From: Corynebacterium sp. J010B-136
Lineage (GTDB): Bacteria > Actinomycetota > Actinomycetes > Mycobacteriales > Mycobacteriaceae
DNA: 64,000 nt
Assembly (NCBI RefSeq): GCF_002967075.1
Contig: NZ_PUGE01000009.1
Location: 1 to 64,000, forward strand
Direction of reading: 5' to 3'
Shown here: positions 46,913-55,663 of the stretch, one piece after another
How the letters are laid out: the number at the start of each line of letters is the position of its first letter
Position numbering within the stretch: the first letter of the stretch is position 1
Notes under the pieces: model-generated
Seen by the model: only the letters and a program-made list of their open reading frames with translations
Databases searched by the model: none
What the model was told of the DNA's origin: nothing
Program-made: the position numbers and the translations under genes

Positions 46913-46929
46913 ATCTACGCGCAGAAGTA
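46913..46929 (+). repeat. Direct repeat, right copy (paaZ end duplicated)
   Basis: ATCTACGCGCAGAAGTA, identical to the paaZ terminal codons and here again followed by a stop-like TAG context (encoding IYAQK-stop in the same reading). It marks the right edge of the 600-base insertion-like segment. The following bases to 47041 hold only the promoter and ribosome site of the next gene. Confidence 0.8.
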
Positions 46930-47041
46930 GCAGCACAGCACGCAATGACAACTAGAATGCGCGTAAATACCTGACAACTTGAGTGAACTGACTTACATTT
47001 AACTCCAATATTGTTACGCAACACATTAGTGGAGGTTGTTC

Positions 47042-48562
47042 ATGGCTGAGCAGAATTTTGATTTCATCATTGCGGGTGCGGGCTCATCAGGAAATGTCAT
47101 TGCACGCAGACTAATCGATGCCGGCAAGACCGTCGCGATTATTGAAGCCGGCCCCTATGACACCAATCCGGATATCACCAAGGTTTATGACCTAGGCAAG
47201 TTGTGGCACAGCGAGCAGGACTGGGACTATCGCACTTTGCCGCAGACACACGCCAATAATCGTGAACTGCACATTCCGCGCGGCAAGGTCATGGGCGGCT
47301 CCCATGCTTTGAACGCCACCATCTGGGTGCGCGGGGCAAAGGAAGACTATGACACCTGGGCATATCTCGGCTGTGACGGCTGGTCATGGGATGAAGTTCT
47401 GCCAGCTTTCAAAGCTATTGAAAACTATCCCGACGGTGACCCAGAAACCCGCGGGCATGACGGCCTTCTGGATGTCCGCAGCGATTATGAAACCAATCCA
47501 CTGCAAGACGCCATGTTGGAAGCCGGGCAACAAGCCGGCATTCCGCTCAACGAAGACTACAACTCCGGCAACCCCGAAGGTATCGGCCGGATCCAGGCCA
47601 ATGTCCGCGACGGTAATCGCTTCAACACCTGGCACGCGTATCTCAAGCCAGTGGCGGATCATGACAACCTCACCATCATCACCGACGCCAAGGTTCAACG
47701 TGTAATCGTGGACGGCGACACCGTAAAGGGCGTGGAGATAAGGGGTGAGGGTGGCATCGATAAGCTTTATGCACAAGAAACCATCCTGTGTGCTGGTGCT
47801 TTGAACTCTCCCGAAATTCTCCTGCGCTCTGGCATCGGCCCTGCTGACGAACTTGAAGCCCTGGGTGTGACCGTGACCCATGACTTGCCTGGTGTGGGCA
47901 AGAACCTGCACGACCACATCCTCTCCCCCGTCATCTTTGAAGCTACAGAGAAGCAAATCCCTGCCTCCCCTGTACTGCCGGCTGAGGTGCACGTGTTTAC
48001 CAAGTCTGCTCCGGATAAGGCCGTGCCGGATACCCAGCCGCTGTATTTTTCCGTCCCGATGTACAACGAGGACATGGAAGGCCCCGCCAATGCCTTTACG
48101 CTGATGGGCGGACTGGTGCGTCCGGCCTCCCGCGGCGAGCTAACGCTGACTGGTCCGGAAGATGATGACCCGATCGCACTCGACGTGGGAGTACTCAGCG
48201 TGCAATCCGATATGGATGCGCTGGTAGCGTCCGTCAAAGAATCCCGCGAAGTCGGCCGCCAAGAAGCCCTTGCTGAATGGGGTCCCGTGGAAATCTACCC
48301 CGGCGCAGATGTTTCCGATGACGACCTAGAAGATTACGTGCGCCGCAGCGTAGTGACCTATCACCACCAAGTTGGCACCTGCAAGATGGGCACCGATGCC
48401 CTTGCCGTGGTCTCCCCACACACCCTTCGCGTTTATGGCCTAAACGGCTTACGCGTTGCCGATGCTTCCATCATGCCGCTGGTTCCTACCGGCAACACCA
48501 ACGCCCCGACCATCATGATTGCTGAGCGCGCCGCGAAGTTCATCCTCGATGATGTGAACTAG
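47042..48562 (+). CDS. GMC-family FAD-dependent alcohol/choline oxidoreductase
   Basis: A 506-residue glucose-methanol-choline oxidoreductase. The FAD loop is FIIAGAGSSGNVIARRL, GMC signature 1 is GGSHALNATIWVRG, signature 2 is GALNSPEILLRSGIG, and the catalytic His region is YHHQVGTCKMG near the end. TGGAGG sits before the ATG at 47042 (a TTG at 47036 is also in frame). Many relatives oxidise choline or aromatic alcohols; no betaine gene is beside it, so the substrate is open. It is monocistronic and closed by a 13-bp hairpin. Confidence 0.87.
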   Translation: MAEQNFDFIIAGAGSSGNVIARRLIDAGKTVAIIEAGPYDTNPDITKVYDLGKLWHSEQDWDYRTLPQTHANNRELHIPRGKVMGGSHALNATIWVRGAKEDYDTWAYLGCDGWSWDEVLPAFKAIENYPDGDPETRGHDGLLDVRSDYETNPLQDAMLEAGQQAGIPLNEDYNSGNPEGIGRIQANVRDGNRFNTWHAYLKPVADHDNLTIITDAKVQRVIVDGDTVKGVEIRGEGGIDKLYAQETILCAGALNSPEILLRSGIGPADELEALGVTVTHDLPGVGKNLHDHILSPVIFEATEKQIPASPVLPAEVHVFTKSAPDKAVPDTQPLYFSVPMYNEDMEGPANAFTLMGGLVRPASRGELTLTGPEDDDPIALDVGVLSVQSDMDALVASVKESREVGRQEALAEWGPVEIYPGADVSDDDLEDYVRRSVVTYHHQVGTCKMGTDALAVVSPHTLRVYGLNGLRVADASIMPLVPTGNTNAPTIMIAERAAKFILDDVN

Positions 48563-48567
48563 CACGT

Positions 48568-48609
48568 TTCTCACGCGCTGAAACAAGCATTCTCCGCAGC
48601 GCGTGAGAA
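48568..48609 (+). terminator. Hairpin after GMC oxidoreductase
   Basis: TTCTCACGCGCTG (48568-48580) and CAGCGCGTGAGAA (48597-48609), exact 13-bp arms starting six bases past the stop. No T run follows. Confidence 0.6.
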
Positions 48610-48615
48610 CCACCG

Positions 48616-48834
48616 CTACATCAATACACCTGCGATGACATAGGCGGTGTCCAACCAATAAAAGCCCACCTTGGCATAGAGCAATGGAATTCCGCTGAAA
48701 GTATTGATTTCGAAATGCTCATCTTCCGGAAAGAGGACAAAGGATATGGCGGGATAACCGCTGATCCTTGAGCGACATAATCTCAACTTACCAGCTGCCC
48801 CGCGATTGCGATTAGTCTTTAGACTGTTAATCAT
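48616..48834 (-). CDS. Possible small protein or gene remnant
   Basis: A minus-strand frame in the 270-base gap between two plus-strand genes. Its C-terminal half reads like protein (PAISFVLFPEDEHFEINTF, then GIPLLYAKVGFYWLDTAYV), but the start is unclear, there is no ribosome site and the ATG lies on that of the divergent gene. It could be the end of a decayed gene. No family recognised. The rest of the gap shows nothing else. Confidence 0.25.
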   Translation of the reverse strand: MINSLKTNRNRGAAGKLRLCRSRISGYPAISFVLFPEDEHFEINTFSGIPLLYAKVGFYWLDTAYVIAGVLM

Positions 48835-49609
48835 GATGGACAACGAATATGCGGCAGTTGGTTTCACCTATGATTCCTTCGATGACTTGATGTATGACCT
48901 CATGGATGAGACCGGCGGGAAAGGCATCACCTTTCCCGGTTTTGAAGGTGTGGTGGTCTATCAAGATCCGACAGGCCCGCGCATGTCTGCTTTTAAAGAT
49001 GAGGATGGGTGGCGGACTAATCCCGGTTTCTTAACCGATACCCCGATTGATGCCACCGCGTACCGCGCTGGGGATTTCATCGCGCATGTCGCTATACGCC
49101 GCGCGGATAACGGCGAAATTTTCAATAACGTGATTGCCGCGAGCGATGAATTCTTCGCCCTGCCTCCAGGCAATCCAGCTGGGGGTCAAAGCATCCGCAC
49201 CCCGCAGGGCGCGTTGAGCGCGTGGGCAAAAGAGTATGAGCTTTTCGATGACGCCGCCACTTGGGCCGCATCCGACAAAGCCTTTACGTCACAAGACGCC
49301 GACGGCAACCAACAGACCACCCCGAATATGCTGTTTAGTCCCTCCGCGGAGAAATTCCACCAGGATTTTAGCCCGCGTGATTTAAGCCCTTATGCCAAGC
49401 TCGTGGGCGAGATTGCTGAAATTAAGAAGCGTACCAACCAGCTGACCAAGCAGACTTTCCTCATTGCCACCATCAATTACCCCGCCGGCGAACTACCGGT
49501 TCTCTTCCCCGGTGATACCCAGGTCAAGGCCGGTAATGTCTTCGATGGCACCGTCTTTTTATCCTTCGGTGCAGGGTTTTGGGCTAACCGCGAACAAAGT
49601 CAGTCATAG
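48833..49609 (+). CDS. Conserved-looking hypothetical protein, 258 residues
   Basis: A soluble protein without signal peptide or membrane segment. Notable stretches are FTYDSFDDLMYDLMDETGG near the start, and HVAIRRADNGEIFNNVIAASDEFFALPPG in the middle. Near the end FNPAGELPVLFPGD-like sequence (INYPAGELPVLFPGD) precedes a short aromatic tail. I do not recognise the family. The start is ATG 48833 or 48836; a TAGACT -10-like box about 9 bases ahead suggests a leaderless message. It is closed by a bidirectional terminator. Confidence 0.7.
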   Translation: MMDNEYAAVGFTYDSFDDLMYDLMDETGGKGITFPGFEGVVVYQDPTGPRMSAFKDEDGWRTNPGFLTDTPIDATAYRAGDFIAHVAIRRADNGEIFNNVIAASDEFFALPPGNPAGGQSIRTPQGALSAWAKEYELFDDAATWAASDKAFTSQDADGNQQTTPNMLFSPSAEKFHQDFSPRDLSPYAKLVGEIAEIKKRTNQLTKQTFLIATINYPAGELPVLFPGDTQVKAGNVFDGTVFLSFGAGFWANREQSQS

Positions 49610-49615
49610 ATAGAC

Positions 49616-49653
49616 AAAAATGAGGCTCAGGATTTTCCCTGAGTCTCATTTTT
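49616..49653. terminator. Bidirectional terminator
   Basis: AAAAATGAGGCTCAGG pairs with CCTGAGTCTCATTTTT with one mismatch around a 6-base loop; the A and T runs form the stem base, so it works in both directions. The two flanking genes converge on it. Confidence 0.9.
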
Positions 49654-49700
49654 ATGCGTGCGTCTATATTTGTGCACCGCAATACTAGCGGTGAGGGGTT

Positions 49701-51128
49701 TTAAGAAACACCCTCAGTAACCTTCGCGGATGCATTGGGGGACGCGGTTGGTTCGGTGGAAATTACCTGTTCAACTGCAGGAGACTTCGGAATCAGCACG
49801 GTGCAGATAACACCGATGACGGCGACACCGGCGAACATACCGAATGCCCAAGTGGGGCCGAAGCCGGCACCAATCATGAGACCAGTTGCCATCGGGCCGA
49901 CGATACCGCCGAGGCGACCGAAGCCAGCACACCAAGCAACACCGGCGGCACGAGCGGAGGTGTCGAAGTAGTTCGAGGTCAGACCGTAGGTTAGAACCTG
50001 GGTACCCAGCACGCCAACACCGGCGATAACGATTGGGATGTAGGTCAGGTAGACGTTGTTGGTAAACGGCAGGATCATCAACGAGATAGCCGCCAGGGTA
50101 AAGGTCACGGTGATAACTGCCTTCGCGCCAACGCGGTCAGCAATCATGGAAGCAAACAGACCACCGACAACCGCACCACCGTTAAGGAACAACAGCGTGT
50201 ACATGGAGTGTGCTGCGGATGCGCCGTTATTTTCCATAATCACAGGTAGCCAAGTATTCAAACCGTAGGTAGATAGCAGACCCATGAAACTCATGGTGCC
50301 GATAAGCAGGGTCCCGGGGAGATATACACGGGAGAAGATTGCGGCAAAGCCGGATTTACCCGTGGGGCTCGATGGGGTGACGTGAGCTTTGGCGGCGGCC
50401 TCCCGGCTGACTGGCTTGGTGAGGAATTGGGATTCCTGTAGGCCGAACTTTCGGCACAATTCTTGCGCGCGCATGGAACGACCGGTAACAACCAGCCACT
50501 TTGGGGATTCCGGAAGCATAAACCATGCAAGAGGCAGCAAGAACAGAATAGGGGTTGCGCCAATCATGAAGAGTCCGCGCCAGCCAATTGCATCTTCTAA
50601 TGCAAGTGCTGCCAAAGACGCCATCACGCCACCGGCGGGGACACCGGAGTAAGCAATGGCGTTGAAGAAGTTACGGCGCCCAGCAGGCGCGAATTCCGCG
50701 ACGATTGCTCCACCCGTTGCGACGATAATGCCCACGCCCAGGCCGGTGAAAAAGCGCAGAACACCGAAGGCGAGAACGGAAGTCGATAGCGCGGTCAGCG
50801 CCATACCAAGCGAGAACCAGGCAATAGCGGTGAGAAATACGCGGCGACGACCCAAACGGTCACCGATAGCACCGGCAGATAGCGCACCGATGGCCACGCC
50901 GATCATCGCCCAGGAACCTAGGGTGCCAGCTACTGCTGGGCTGAGTTGGCCGATTTGGGTTGGATCCGCCAATAGATTGGGCAAGACGGCACCATAGATA
51001 ACAAGGTCATAGCCATCAAATAAAATGGCTATAGCTACGATGGCTAAGACGCCGTAAACTGTACGCTTATGAGCCGGTGACTCCCATGTCTTGGAAGCTT
51101 TTGAAGGCAAAGTAGAAGATGTGGTCAT
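49701..51128 (-). CDS. benK: Aromatic-acid MFS transporter, likely benzoate (BenK-like)
   Basis: A 475-residue AAHS-family symporter with 12 helices. The helix-1 motif FDGYDLVIYGAVLP carries the Asp residues typical of aromatic-acid carriers, and GAIGDRLGRRRVF and ASMIADRVGAKAV are the loop motifs. The start 51128 has AAAGGAGCAGCG ahead; the frame is open to 51194. The window carries benABCD and pca genes, so benzoate or protocatechuate-type substrates are likely; PcaK cannot be excluded. It is transcribed alone. Confidence 0.75.
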   Translation of the reverse strand: MTTSSTLPSKASKTWESPAHKRTVYGVLAIVAIAILFDGYDLVIYGAVLPNLLADPTQIGQLSPAVAGTLGSWAMIGVAIGALSAGAIGDRLGRRRVFLTAIAWFSLGMALTALSTSVLAFGVLRFFTGLGVGIIVATGGAIVAEFAPAGRRNFFNAIAYSGVPAGGVMASLAALALEDAIGWRGLFMIGATPILFLLPLAWFMLPESPKWLVVTGRSMRAQELCRKFGLQESQFLTKPVSREAAAKAHVTPSSPTGKSGFAAIFSRVYLPGTLLIGTMSFMGLLSTYGLNTWLPVIMENNGASAAHSMYTLLFLNGGAVVGGLFASMIADRVGAKAVITVTFTLAAISLMILPFTNNVYLTYIPIVIAGVGVLGTQVLTYGLTSNYFDTSARAAGVAWCAGFGRLGGIVGPMATGLMIGAGFGPTWAFGMFAGVAVIGVICTVLIPKSPAVEQVISTEPTASPNASAKVTEGVS

Positions 51129-51314
51129 CGCTGCTCCTTTAAAGTGTGGCCACAATGGATATGAAAATCTTTTATGATTTTTCACATAAGCCAATCAAAC
51201 CGTGAGCCAGACCATTCGTCTTTAGGGGAATTCCCGTTCTTCGCCAAGGGCGATATGTCCTCTCAGCGCACTTTTACTCCCGCTACGCATGCACTTCTTG
51301 CTTCAGAAACAACA

Positions 51315-51358
51315 AAATCCCGGCAAGCAGAATGCCAAATAGGCCGCTCCCGGGATTT
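51315..51358 (-). terminator. Terminator of the CAP-domain gene
   Basis: AAATCCCGG (51315-51323) and CCGGGATTT (51350-51358), with TTTTG following on the minus strand, 12 bases after the stop of the secreted-protein gene. Between 51128 and 51315 I see only the benK promoter region. Confidence 0.7.
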
Positions 51359-51369
51359 CTACGCCAGAC

Positions 51370-51900
51370 TTAACGAAGCTGGAACTGCGTGGTGGCGTAG
51401 TAGCGATTGTCAGCGGCACGCACCTGCCCGTATCCGACGGTCCCGTAATTAGGTCGCAACATATTCTCATTATGCCCAGCGGAAGCTTTCCATTGCTCAA
51501 AGTTCGCTTTTGAAGTGCCGGTAGAATTCTGCAGAATATTCTCGCCGACGTTCCAAGCATTGCCGTGCTCAAAACGCCCGGTCTCAGCCATAGTCTTCGA
51601 CCATTCCCGCGACGTATCAGTCAGTTTCTGAGAGACAGTAAGGCGGTTCAAGCCCTTGGATTCCCGGTAATCATTGAGGCGTTTAATAAACGCTGCTTCG
51701 TGCGCAGTAAGCGCAACACCATCAACGATCACGTCACGCGCAGTATTGTTCTCTGAATTTACAGTCTGATGGTGCGCACGACCTTCCCCAGTTGTGCTTG
51801 AACCAGAAAATGAAGCAGCACTTACCACTGCTCCAGCCAAGGTAAGAACGGCCGCTAATGCGGTAAGCCCTGACATTATTTGTTGGATTGAAATCCTCAC
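51370..51900 (-). CDS. Secreted CAP/SCP-domain protein
   Basis: A 176-residue protein. A signal peptide or membrane anchor covers about residues 8-30 (MSGLTALAAVLTLAGAVVSA), with no lipobox. The CAP domain spans the remaining part from about residue 65: FIKRLNDYRESKGLNRLTV, GRFEHGNAWNVGENI and SAGHNENMLRPNYGTVGYG. The His and Glu residues of the CAP cleft are present. Exported; bacterial relatives have little-known roles at the cell surface. Transcribed alone, with the next 220 bases to pcaJ non-coding apart from a terminator. Confidence 0.85.
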   Translation of the reverse strand: MRISIQQIMSGLTALAAVLTLAGAVVSAASFSGSSTTGEGRAHHQTVNSENNTARDVIVDGVALTAHEAAFIKRLNDYRESKGLNRLTVSQKLTDTSREWSKTMAETGRFEHGNAWNVGENILQNSTGTSKANFEQWKASAGHNENMLRPNYGTVGYGQVRAADNRYYATTQFQLR

Positions 51901-52053
51901 AGTTTTCCCTTTACTTTGAAAACAAAAATAACGACGAAGTCGTATATAAACCGGCAGATGATAAAAACCATACGTGCGCTGCGGTTTCTACTCGTGGCGG
52001 GACACGAAGAATTCACGCAAGGGGGTAAGTATCGGGGTACAACCAGGACACAA

Positions 52054-52085
52054 AAATCCCGGCGAGATAAACTTCGCCGGGATTT
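52054..52085 (-). terminator. Terminator of pcaIJ
   Basis: AAATCCCGGCGA (52054-52065) and TCGCCGGGATTT (52074-52085), exact 12-bp arms; on the minus strand TTTTTG follows. It lies 37 bases after the pcaJ stop. Its core AAATCCCGG is shared with the terminator at 51315. Confidence 0.85.
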
Positions 52086-52121
52086 AAATAAGTTGAGGAC
52101 TAATCCTGCAACAGAGATTTT

Positions 52122-52769
52122 TTAGGCAACGCCTTCGGCGACCTTGAATGGTGCGCCAGTAATTTCTTTGAGCTCGTCAAGGGTGACCTCGGGGGCCAGC
52201 TCAATAAGCGTGAGGCCTTCTTCAGGGTCAACATCGAATACTCCGTGGGTGGAGACAATCTTGTCCACACACTTAGCGCCGGTTAGAGGTAGTGCGCACT
52301 CTGCGAGAATCTTCGGGGTGCCCTTCTTAGTCACGTGGTCGGTCATCACGATGATGGTTTCAGCACCGTGGACCAAGTCCATTGCGCCACCCATGCCGCG
52401 GACCATCTTGCCGGGAATCATCCAGTTGGCAAGGTCGCCGTACTGCGAGATTTCCATCGCACCGAGAACTGCAACGTCAACGGAGCGGGAGCGGATCATC
52501 GCAAAAGAGGTCGAGGAGCTGAAGTAGCTCGCACCAGGCGCGGCAGTAATGGTTTCTTTGCCGGCGTTGATGAGTTCTGGATCCAGCTGCTCTTCGGTGG
52601 GGTATGCGCCCACGCCGAGGATGCCGTTTTCGGAGTGCAGGATAACTTCCTTATCAGCAGGAACGAATCCTGGCACCTTGGTTGGGATGCCAATACCAAG
52701 GTTGACGTACTGACCGTCTTCTAGTTCGGCAGCTACACGCGCCGCCATTTGATCATGTGTCCAAGTCAT
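52122..52769 (-). CDS. pcaJ: 3-Oxoadipate CoA-transferase subunit B
   Basis: A 215-residue class I CoA-transferase beta subunit. The catalytic Glu lies in [11 protein letters not shown], and [15 protein letters not shown] and [14 protein letters not shown] follow. With PcaI it moves CoA from succinyl-CoA to 3-oxoadipate. Its start overlaps the end of pcaI by one base. Length as usual. Confidence 0.95.
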   Translation of the reverse strand: MTWTHDQMAARVAAELEDGQYVNLGIGIPTKVPGFVPADKEVILHSENGILGVGAYPTEEQLDPELINAGKETITAAPGASYFSSSTSFAMIRSRSVDVAVLGAMEISQYGDLANWMIPGKMVRGMGGAMDLVHGAETIIVMTDHVTKKGTPKILAECALPLTGAKCVDKIVSTHGVFDVDPEEGLTLIELAPEVTLDELKEITGAPFKVAEGVA

Positions 52770-53512
52770 TAGCTCTGCACCGTCCTGTACTCAATTCCTG
52801 TTTCTTGCTCACCGACCACGACAACGCGGTCGACAAAGATGCCTGGCAGGTCTACTTCTTCTGGATCCAATACATCCACGAAGTGTTCTACCTGCGCGAT
52901 GGTGACCTTGCCGCTCATCGCTGCATCTGGGTTGAAGTTTTCAGCGGTCTTGCGGAAAGACAGGTTGCCGTAGCGGTCACCCTTGTGCGCGTGAACCAGC
53001 GCGAAGTCGGTGCGGATACCGGTTTCCAGCACAAAGGTCTCACCGTTGAATTCGCGGGTTTCCTTAGGCTCGGAGTACTGAGCCACGGTGCCGTCGGAGT
53101 TATAGCGCATTGGCAAGCCGCCGTCAGCAACCTGGGTGCCCACACCGGCAACGGTGTAAAACGCTGGGATACCTGCGCCGCCAGCGCGCATGCGCTCAGC
53201 CAAAGTGCCCTGTGGAGTGAATTCCACGGTGAGCTCGCCTGCCAGGTAACGGCGTGCGTACTCCTTGTTGAATCCAATGTAGGAGCCAATCGAGTGGGAA
53301 ATGAGACCGTCTTCGAGCAGCAAGCTCAAGCCGAAGCCATCAGCACCCAAGTTATTGGACACGATGGTGAGGTCATTTGGACCCGAAGCGCGTAGGGCTT
53401 CGATGAGCACGGTAGGAATGCCTACCAGCCCAAAGCCACCGACGGCGATCGAGGATCCCGAAACAATGTCTTGCACCGCCTCTGTGGCGGAATTAGTCCT
53501 TTTATCAACCAT
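52769..53512 (-). CDS. pcaI: 3-Oxoadipate CoA-transferase subunit A
   Basis: A 247-residue alpha subunit. The CoA-binding loop is [16 protein letters not shown], and the N-terminal [16 protein letters not shown] is typical. The ATG at 53512 has GAGG just upstream and begins at the normal place for the family; the frame is open to 53566. It is divergent from pcaR. Product of the pair is 3-oxoadipyl-CoA for PcaF or PaaJ. Confidence 0.93.
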   Translation of the reverse strand: MVDKRTNSATEAVQDIVSGSSIAVGGFGLVGIPTVLIEALRASGPNDLTIVSNNLGADGFGLSLLLEDGLISHSIGSYIGFNKEYARRYLAGELTVEFTPQGTLAERMRAGGAGIPAFYTVAGVGTQVADGGLPMRYNSDGTVAQYSEPKETREFNGETFVLETGIRTDFALVHAHKGDRYGNLSFRKTAENFNPDAAMSGKVTIAQVEHFVDVLDPEEVDLPGIFVDRVVVVGEQETGIEYRTVQS

Positions 53513-53602
53513 GTGCCTCATGCTACACTCAAGTTCATCATTAGTACAACGGTTCGCAATACGCACAATTATGGTGTGTGTGGCAACCTTGGAAGGAGAG
53601 TT
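53513..53602. promoter_or_regulatory. pcaI/pcaR divergent promoter region
   Basis: A 90-base gap between divergent genes. GTTCGCAATACGCAC (about 53552-53566) is an imperfect palindrome (10 of 15 positions symmetric) and the most likely IclR-type operator for PcaR. GGAAGGAG near the right edge is the pcaR ribosome site. Confidence 0.4.
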
Positions 53603-54379
53603 ATGACTAGTCCCTCAAGTGACTTCGTGCAGTCCTTTGCCCGAGGTCTCATGGTGATTCGCTCTTTTGATGCCACCGCGCCATCGCAGACCTTGTCGCA
53701 GGTGGCTACTGCAACCGGCCTATCCCGCGCGGCAGCTCGACGCTTCCTGCACACCTTGGTGGAAGAAGGCTACGCCGTAAATAATGACGGCCAATTTTCG
53801 CTCACCCCACGCGTACTAGAGCTGGGATATAGCTACCTGTCAGCACTTACTCTGCCGGCGCTGGCCCAGCCGCGGCTGGAAGGACTTTCCGCGCAGGTGG
53901 GCGAATCCTGTTCGATGTCGGTGCTTGATGGCACGGATATCCACTACGTCTCGCGTGTGGCGGTGCGCAAGATCATGACGGTCAACATCACCATCGGTAC
54001 GCGCTTTCCCGCGCACTCGACCTCGATGGGCCGCGTGATTTTGGCCGGCATGCCGGACGCCGAGATTCGTAGCTTCTTGGATTCGGTTCCTTTGGAGCAC
54101 GGTCTGACCCCGCGGGCATTGACAGATAAGGAGCAACTATTCGAAGAAATCATTGCTGTACGCAACCAAGGCTGGTCCTTGGTAGACCAAGAATTAGAAC
54201 TTGGCCTGCGCTCTCTTGCAGCCCCGATCTTTGATGCTGATGGCAACGTCGTCGCAGCAATTAATATCTCGACGCAATCTGCGGTGACATCTGTACATGA
54301 ATTAACCAGCAATTATTTGCCGGTGTTGCTATCTACCGCAAGCGAGATTTCCCGCGACCTGGTCATGGCCAGCAATTAA
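53603..54379 (+). CDS. pcaR: IclR-family regulator PcaR
   Basis: A 258-residue IclR protein. The winged helix is QTLSQVATATGLSRAAARRFLHTL at about residues 27-50. The effector domain has LSAQVGESCSMSVLDGTDI and ends with AAINISTQSA. It sits between pcaIJ and pcaFD, exactly as in other corynebacterial pca clusters, and should control both; 3-oxoadipate or its relatives are the usual effectors. GGAAGGAGAG precedes the ATG at 53603. Confidence 0.9.
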   Translation: MTSPSSDFVQSFARGLMVIRSFDATAPSQTLSQVATATGLSRAAARRFLHTLVEEGYAVNNDGQFSLTPRVLELGYSYLSALTLPALAQPRLEGLSAQVGESCSMSVLDGTDIHYVSRVAVRKIMTVNITIGTRFPAHSTSMGRVILAGMPDAEIRSFLDSVPLEHGLTPRALTDKEQLFEEIIAVRNQGWSLVDQELELGLRSLAAPIFDADGNVVAAINISTQSAVTSVHELTSNYLPVLLSTASEISRDLVMASN

Positions 54380-54421
54380 TCCCTAATTTTCAAATACCTT
54401 AAATAAATGAAGGAGTCTTCA

Positions 54422-55657
54422 ATGACCAACCACAACGATAATGACATTGTCTTTTGCTCCCCACTGCGTACTCCAGTGGGACGCTACGGCGGAATCTTCA
54501 AGGATATCCCGGTAGAAGATCTAGCTACCACCGTGGTCGATGCCATCGTGGAGCGCACCGGAGTCACTGCCAAGGACGTCGATGACATTATCTTGGGCCA
54601 GGCTAGCCCGAATGGTGCAGCACCAGCGCTTGGTCGCATCGTCGCGCTGAACTCGGCTTTGGGCAAGGAAGTACCAGGCATGCAGCTGGATCGCCGTTGT
54701 GGTTCCGGCCTGCAGGCAGTCATGACCGCGTCTGCGCACGTCGCAGTCGGTGCAGCTGACCTGATTATTGCTGGTGGTGCGGAATCCATGTCGCGCACCG
54801 AGTACACCGTTGACGGTTCCATCCGTTGGGGTGTCAAAGGCGGTGACATGCAGTTGCGTGACCGATTGGCTGAGGCACGTGAAACCGCCGGTGGTAAGAA
54901 CCACCCGATTCCTGGCGGCATGATTGAAACCGCAGAAAACGTTCGCCGCGATTACAAGCTCACCCGTGAAGCACAAGACCAGATGGCAGCCGCATCGCAT
55001 GAACGTGCTCTGAAGGCACAGGCAGAGAACTGGTTCGAGGAAGAAATCGTGCCAGTTACCGTTCCAGCCAAGAAGCGCGGCCAGGAGCCAACCGTTGTGA
55101 CCACCGATGAGGGTCCACGCGAGGGTTCTACTCCAGAAAAGCTTGCTCAGCTGCGCTCTATCCGCGGCAAGATTGATGAGGAAGCAACCGTGACCGCGGG
55201 CAACGCGTCCTCGCAAAACGATGGCGCTGCGGCCATGATTGTCACCACCCGCAAGAAGGCTGCTGAGCTGGGACTTACCCCGATGTTAAGCCTCAAGGGC
55301 TGGGCTGTTGCAGGCGTTGCGCCAGAGACCATGGGCGTTGGCCCAGTTCCAGCAACCAAGAAGGCACTAGAGCGCACCGGCGTCAGCTTGGATGACCTGG
55401 ATGCAATTGAGCTCAACGAGGCTTTCGCAGCACAAGCACTCGCTGTGCTGCAGGAGTGGGACTTGGCATGGGATGATTCCCGCCTGAACACTTGGGGCTC
55501 TGGCATCTCCTTGGGCCACCCAGTTGGTGCGACCGGTGCTCGCATGCTGGTGACATTGGCGCACCGCCTCAAGCGCGAGGGCGGCAAGCTGGGTCTTGCC
55601 ACCATGTGCATCGGTGGCGGTCAGGGCATGGCAGCAGTTGTAGAAAAGGAAGGCTAG
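54422..55657 (+). CDS. pcaF: Beta-ketoadipyl-CoA thiolase PcaF
   Basis: A 411-residue thiolase. The nucleophile is in LDRRCGSGLQAV, the His in GHPVGATGARML, and the second Cys in TMCIGGGQG. It splits 3-oxoadipyl-CoA to acetyl-CoA and succinyl-CoA. AAGGAGTCTTCA precedes the ATG at 54422 (the frame opens at 54407). It is paralogous to paaJ in this window. Followed six bases later by pcaD. Confidence 0.93.
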   Translation: MTNHNDNDIVFCSPLRTPVGRYGGIFKDIPVEDLATTVVDAIVERTGVTAKDVDDIILGQASPNGAAPALGRIVALNSALGKEVPGMQLDRRCGSGLQAVMTASAHVAVGAADLIIAGGAESMSRTEYTVDGSIRWGVKGGDMQLRDRLAEARETAGGKNHPIPGGMIETAENVRRDYKLTREAQDQMAAASHERALKAQAENWFEEEIVPVTVPAKKRGQEPTVVTTDEGPREGSTPEKLAQLRSIRGKIDEEATVTAGNASSQNDGAAAMIVTTRKKAAELGLTPMLSLKGWAVAGVAPETMGVGPVPATKKALERTGVSLDDLDAIELNEAFAAQALAVLQEWDLAWDDSRLNTWGSGISLGHPVGATGARMLVTLAHRLKREGGKLGLATMCIGGGQGMAAVVEKEG

Positions 55658-55663
55658 AAACAC

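Noticed and set aside
46664..46930. Plus-strand open frame of 88 residues over the orphan gene
   Set aside because: It is antisense to the better-supported minus-strand gene and has no ribosome site. Its ending IYAQK comes from the duplicated paaZ end.
51916..52125. 69-residue plus-strand frame between the CAP gene and pcaJ
   Set aside because: Very basic, low-complexity translation, contains the pcaIJ terminator and runs into pcaJ on the other strand; no ribosome site.
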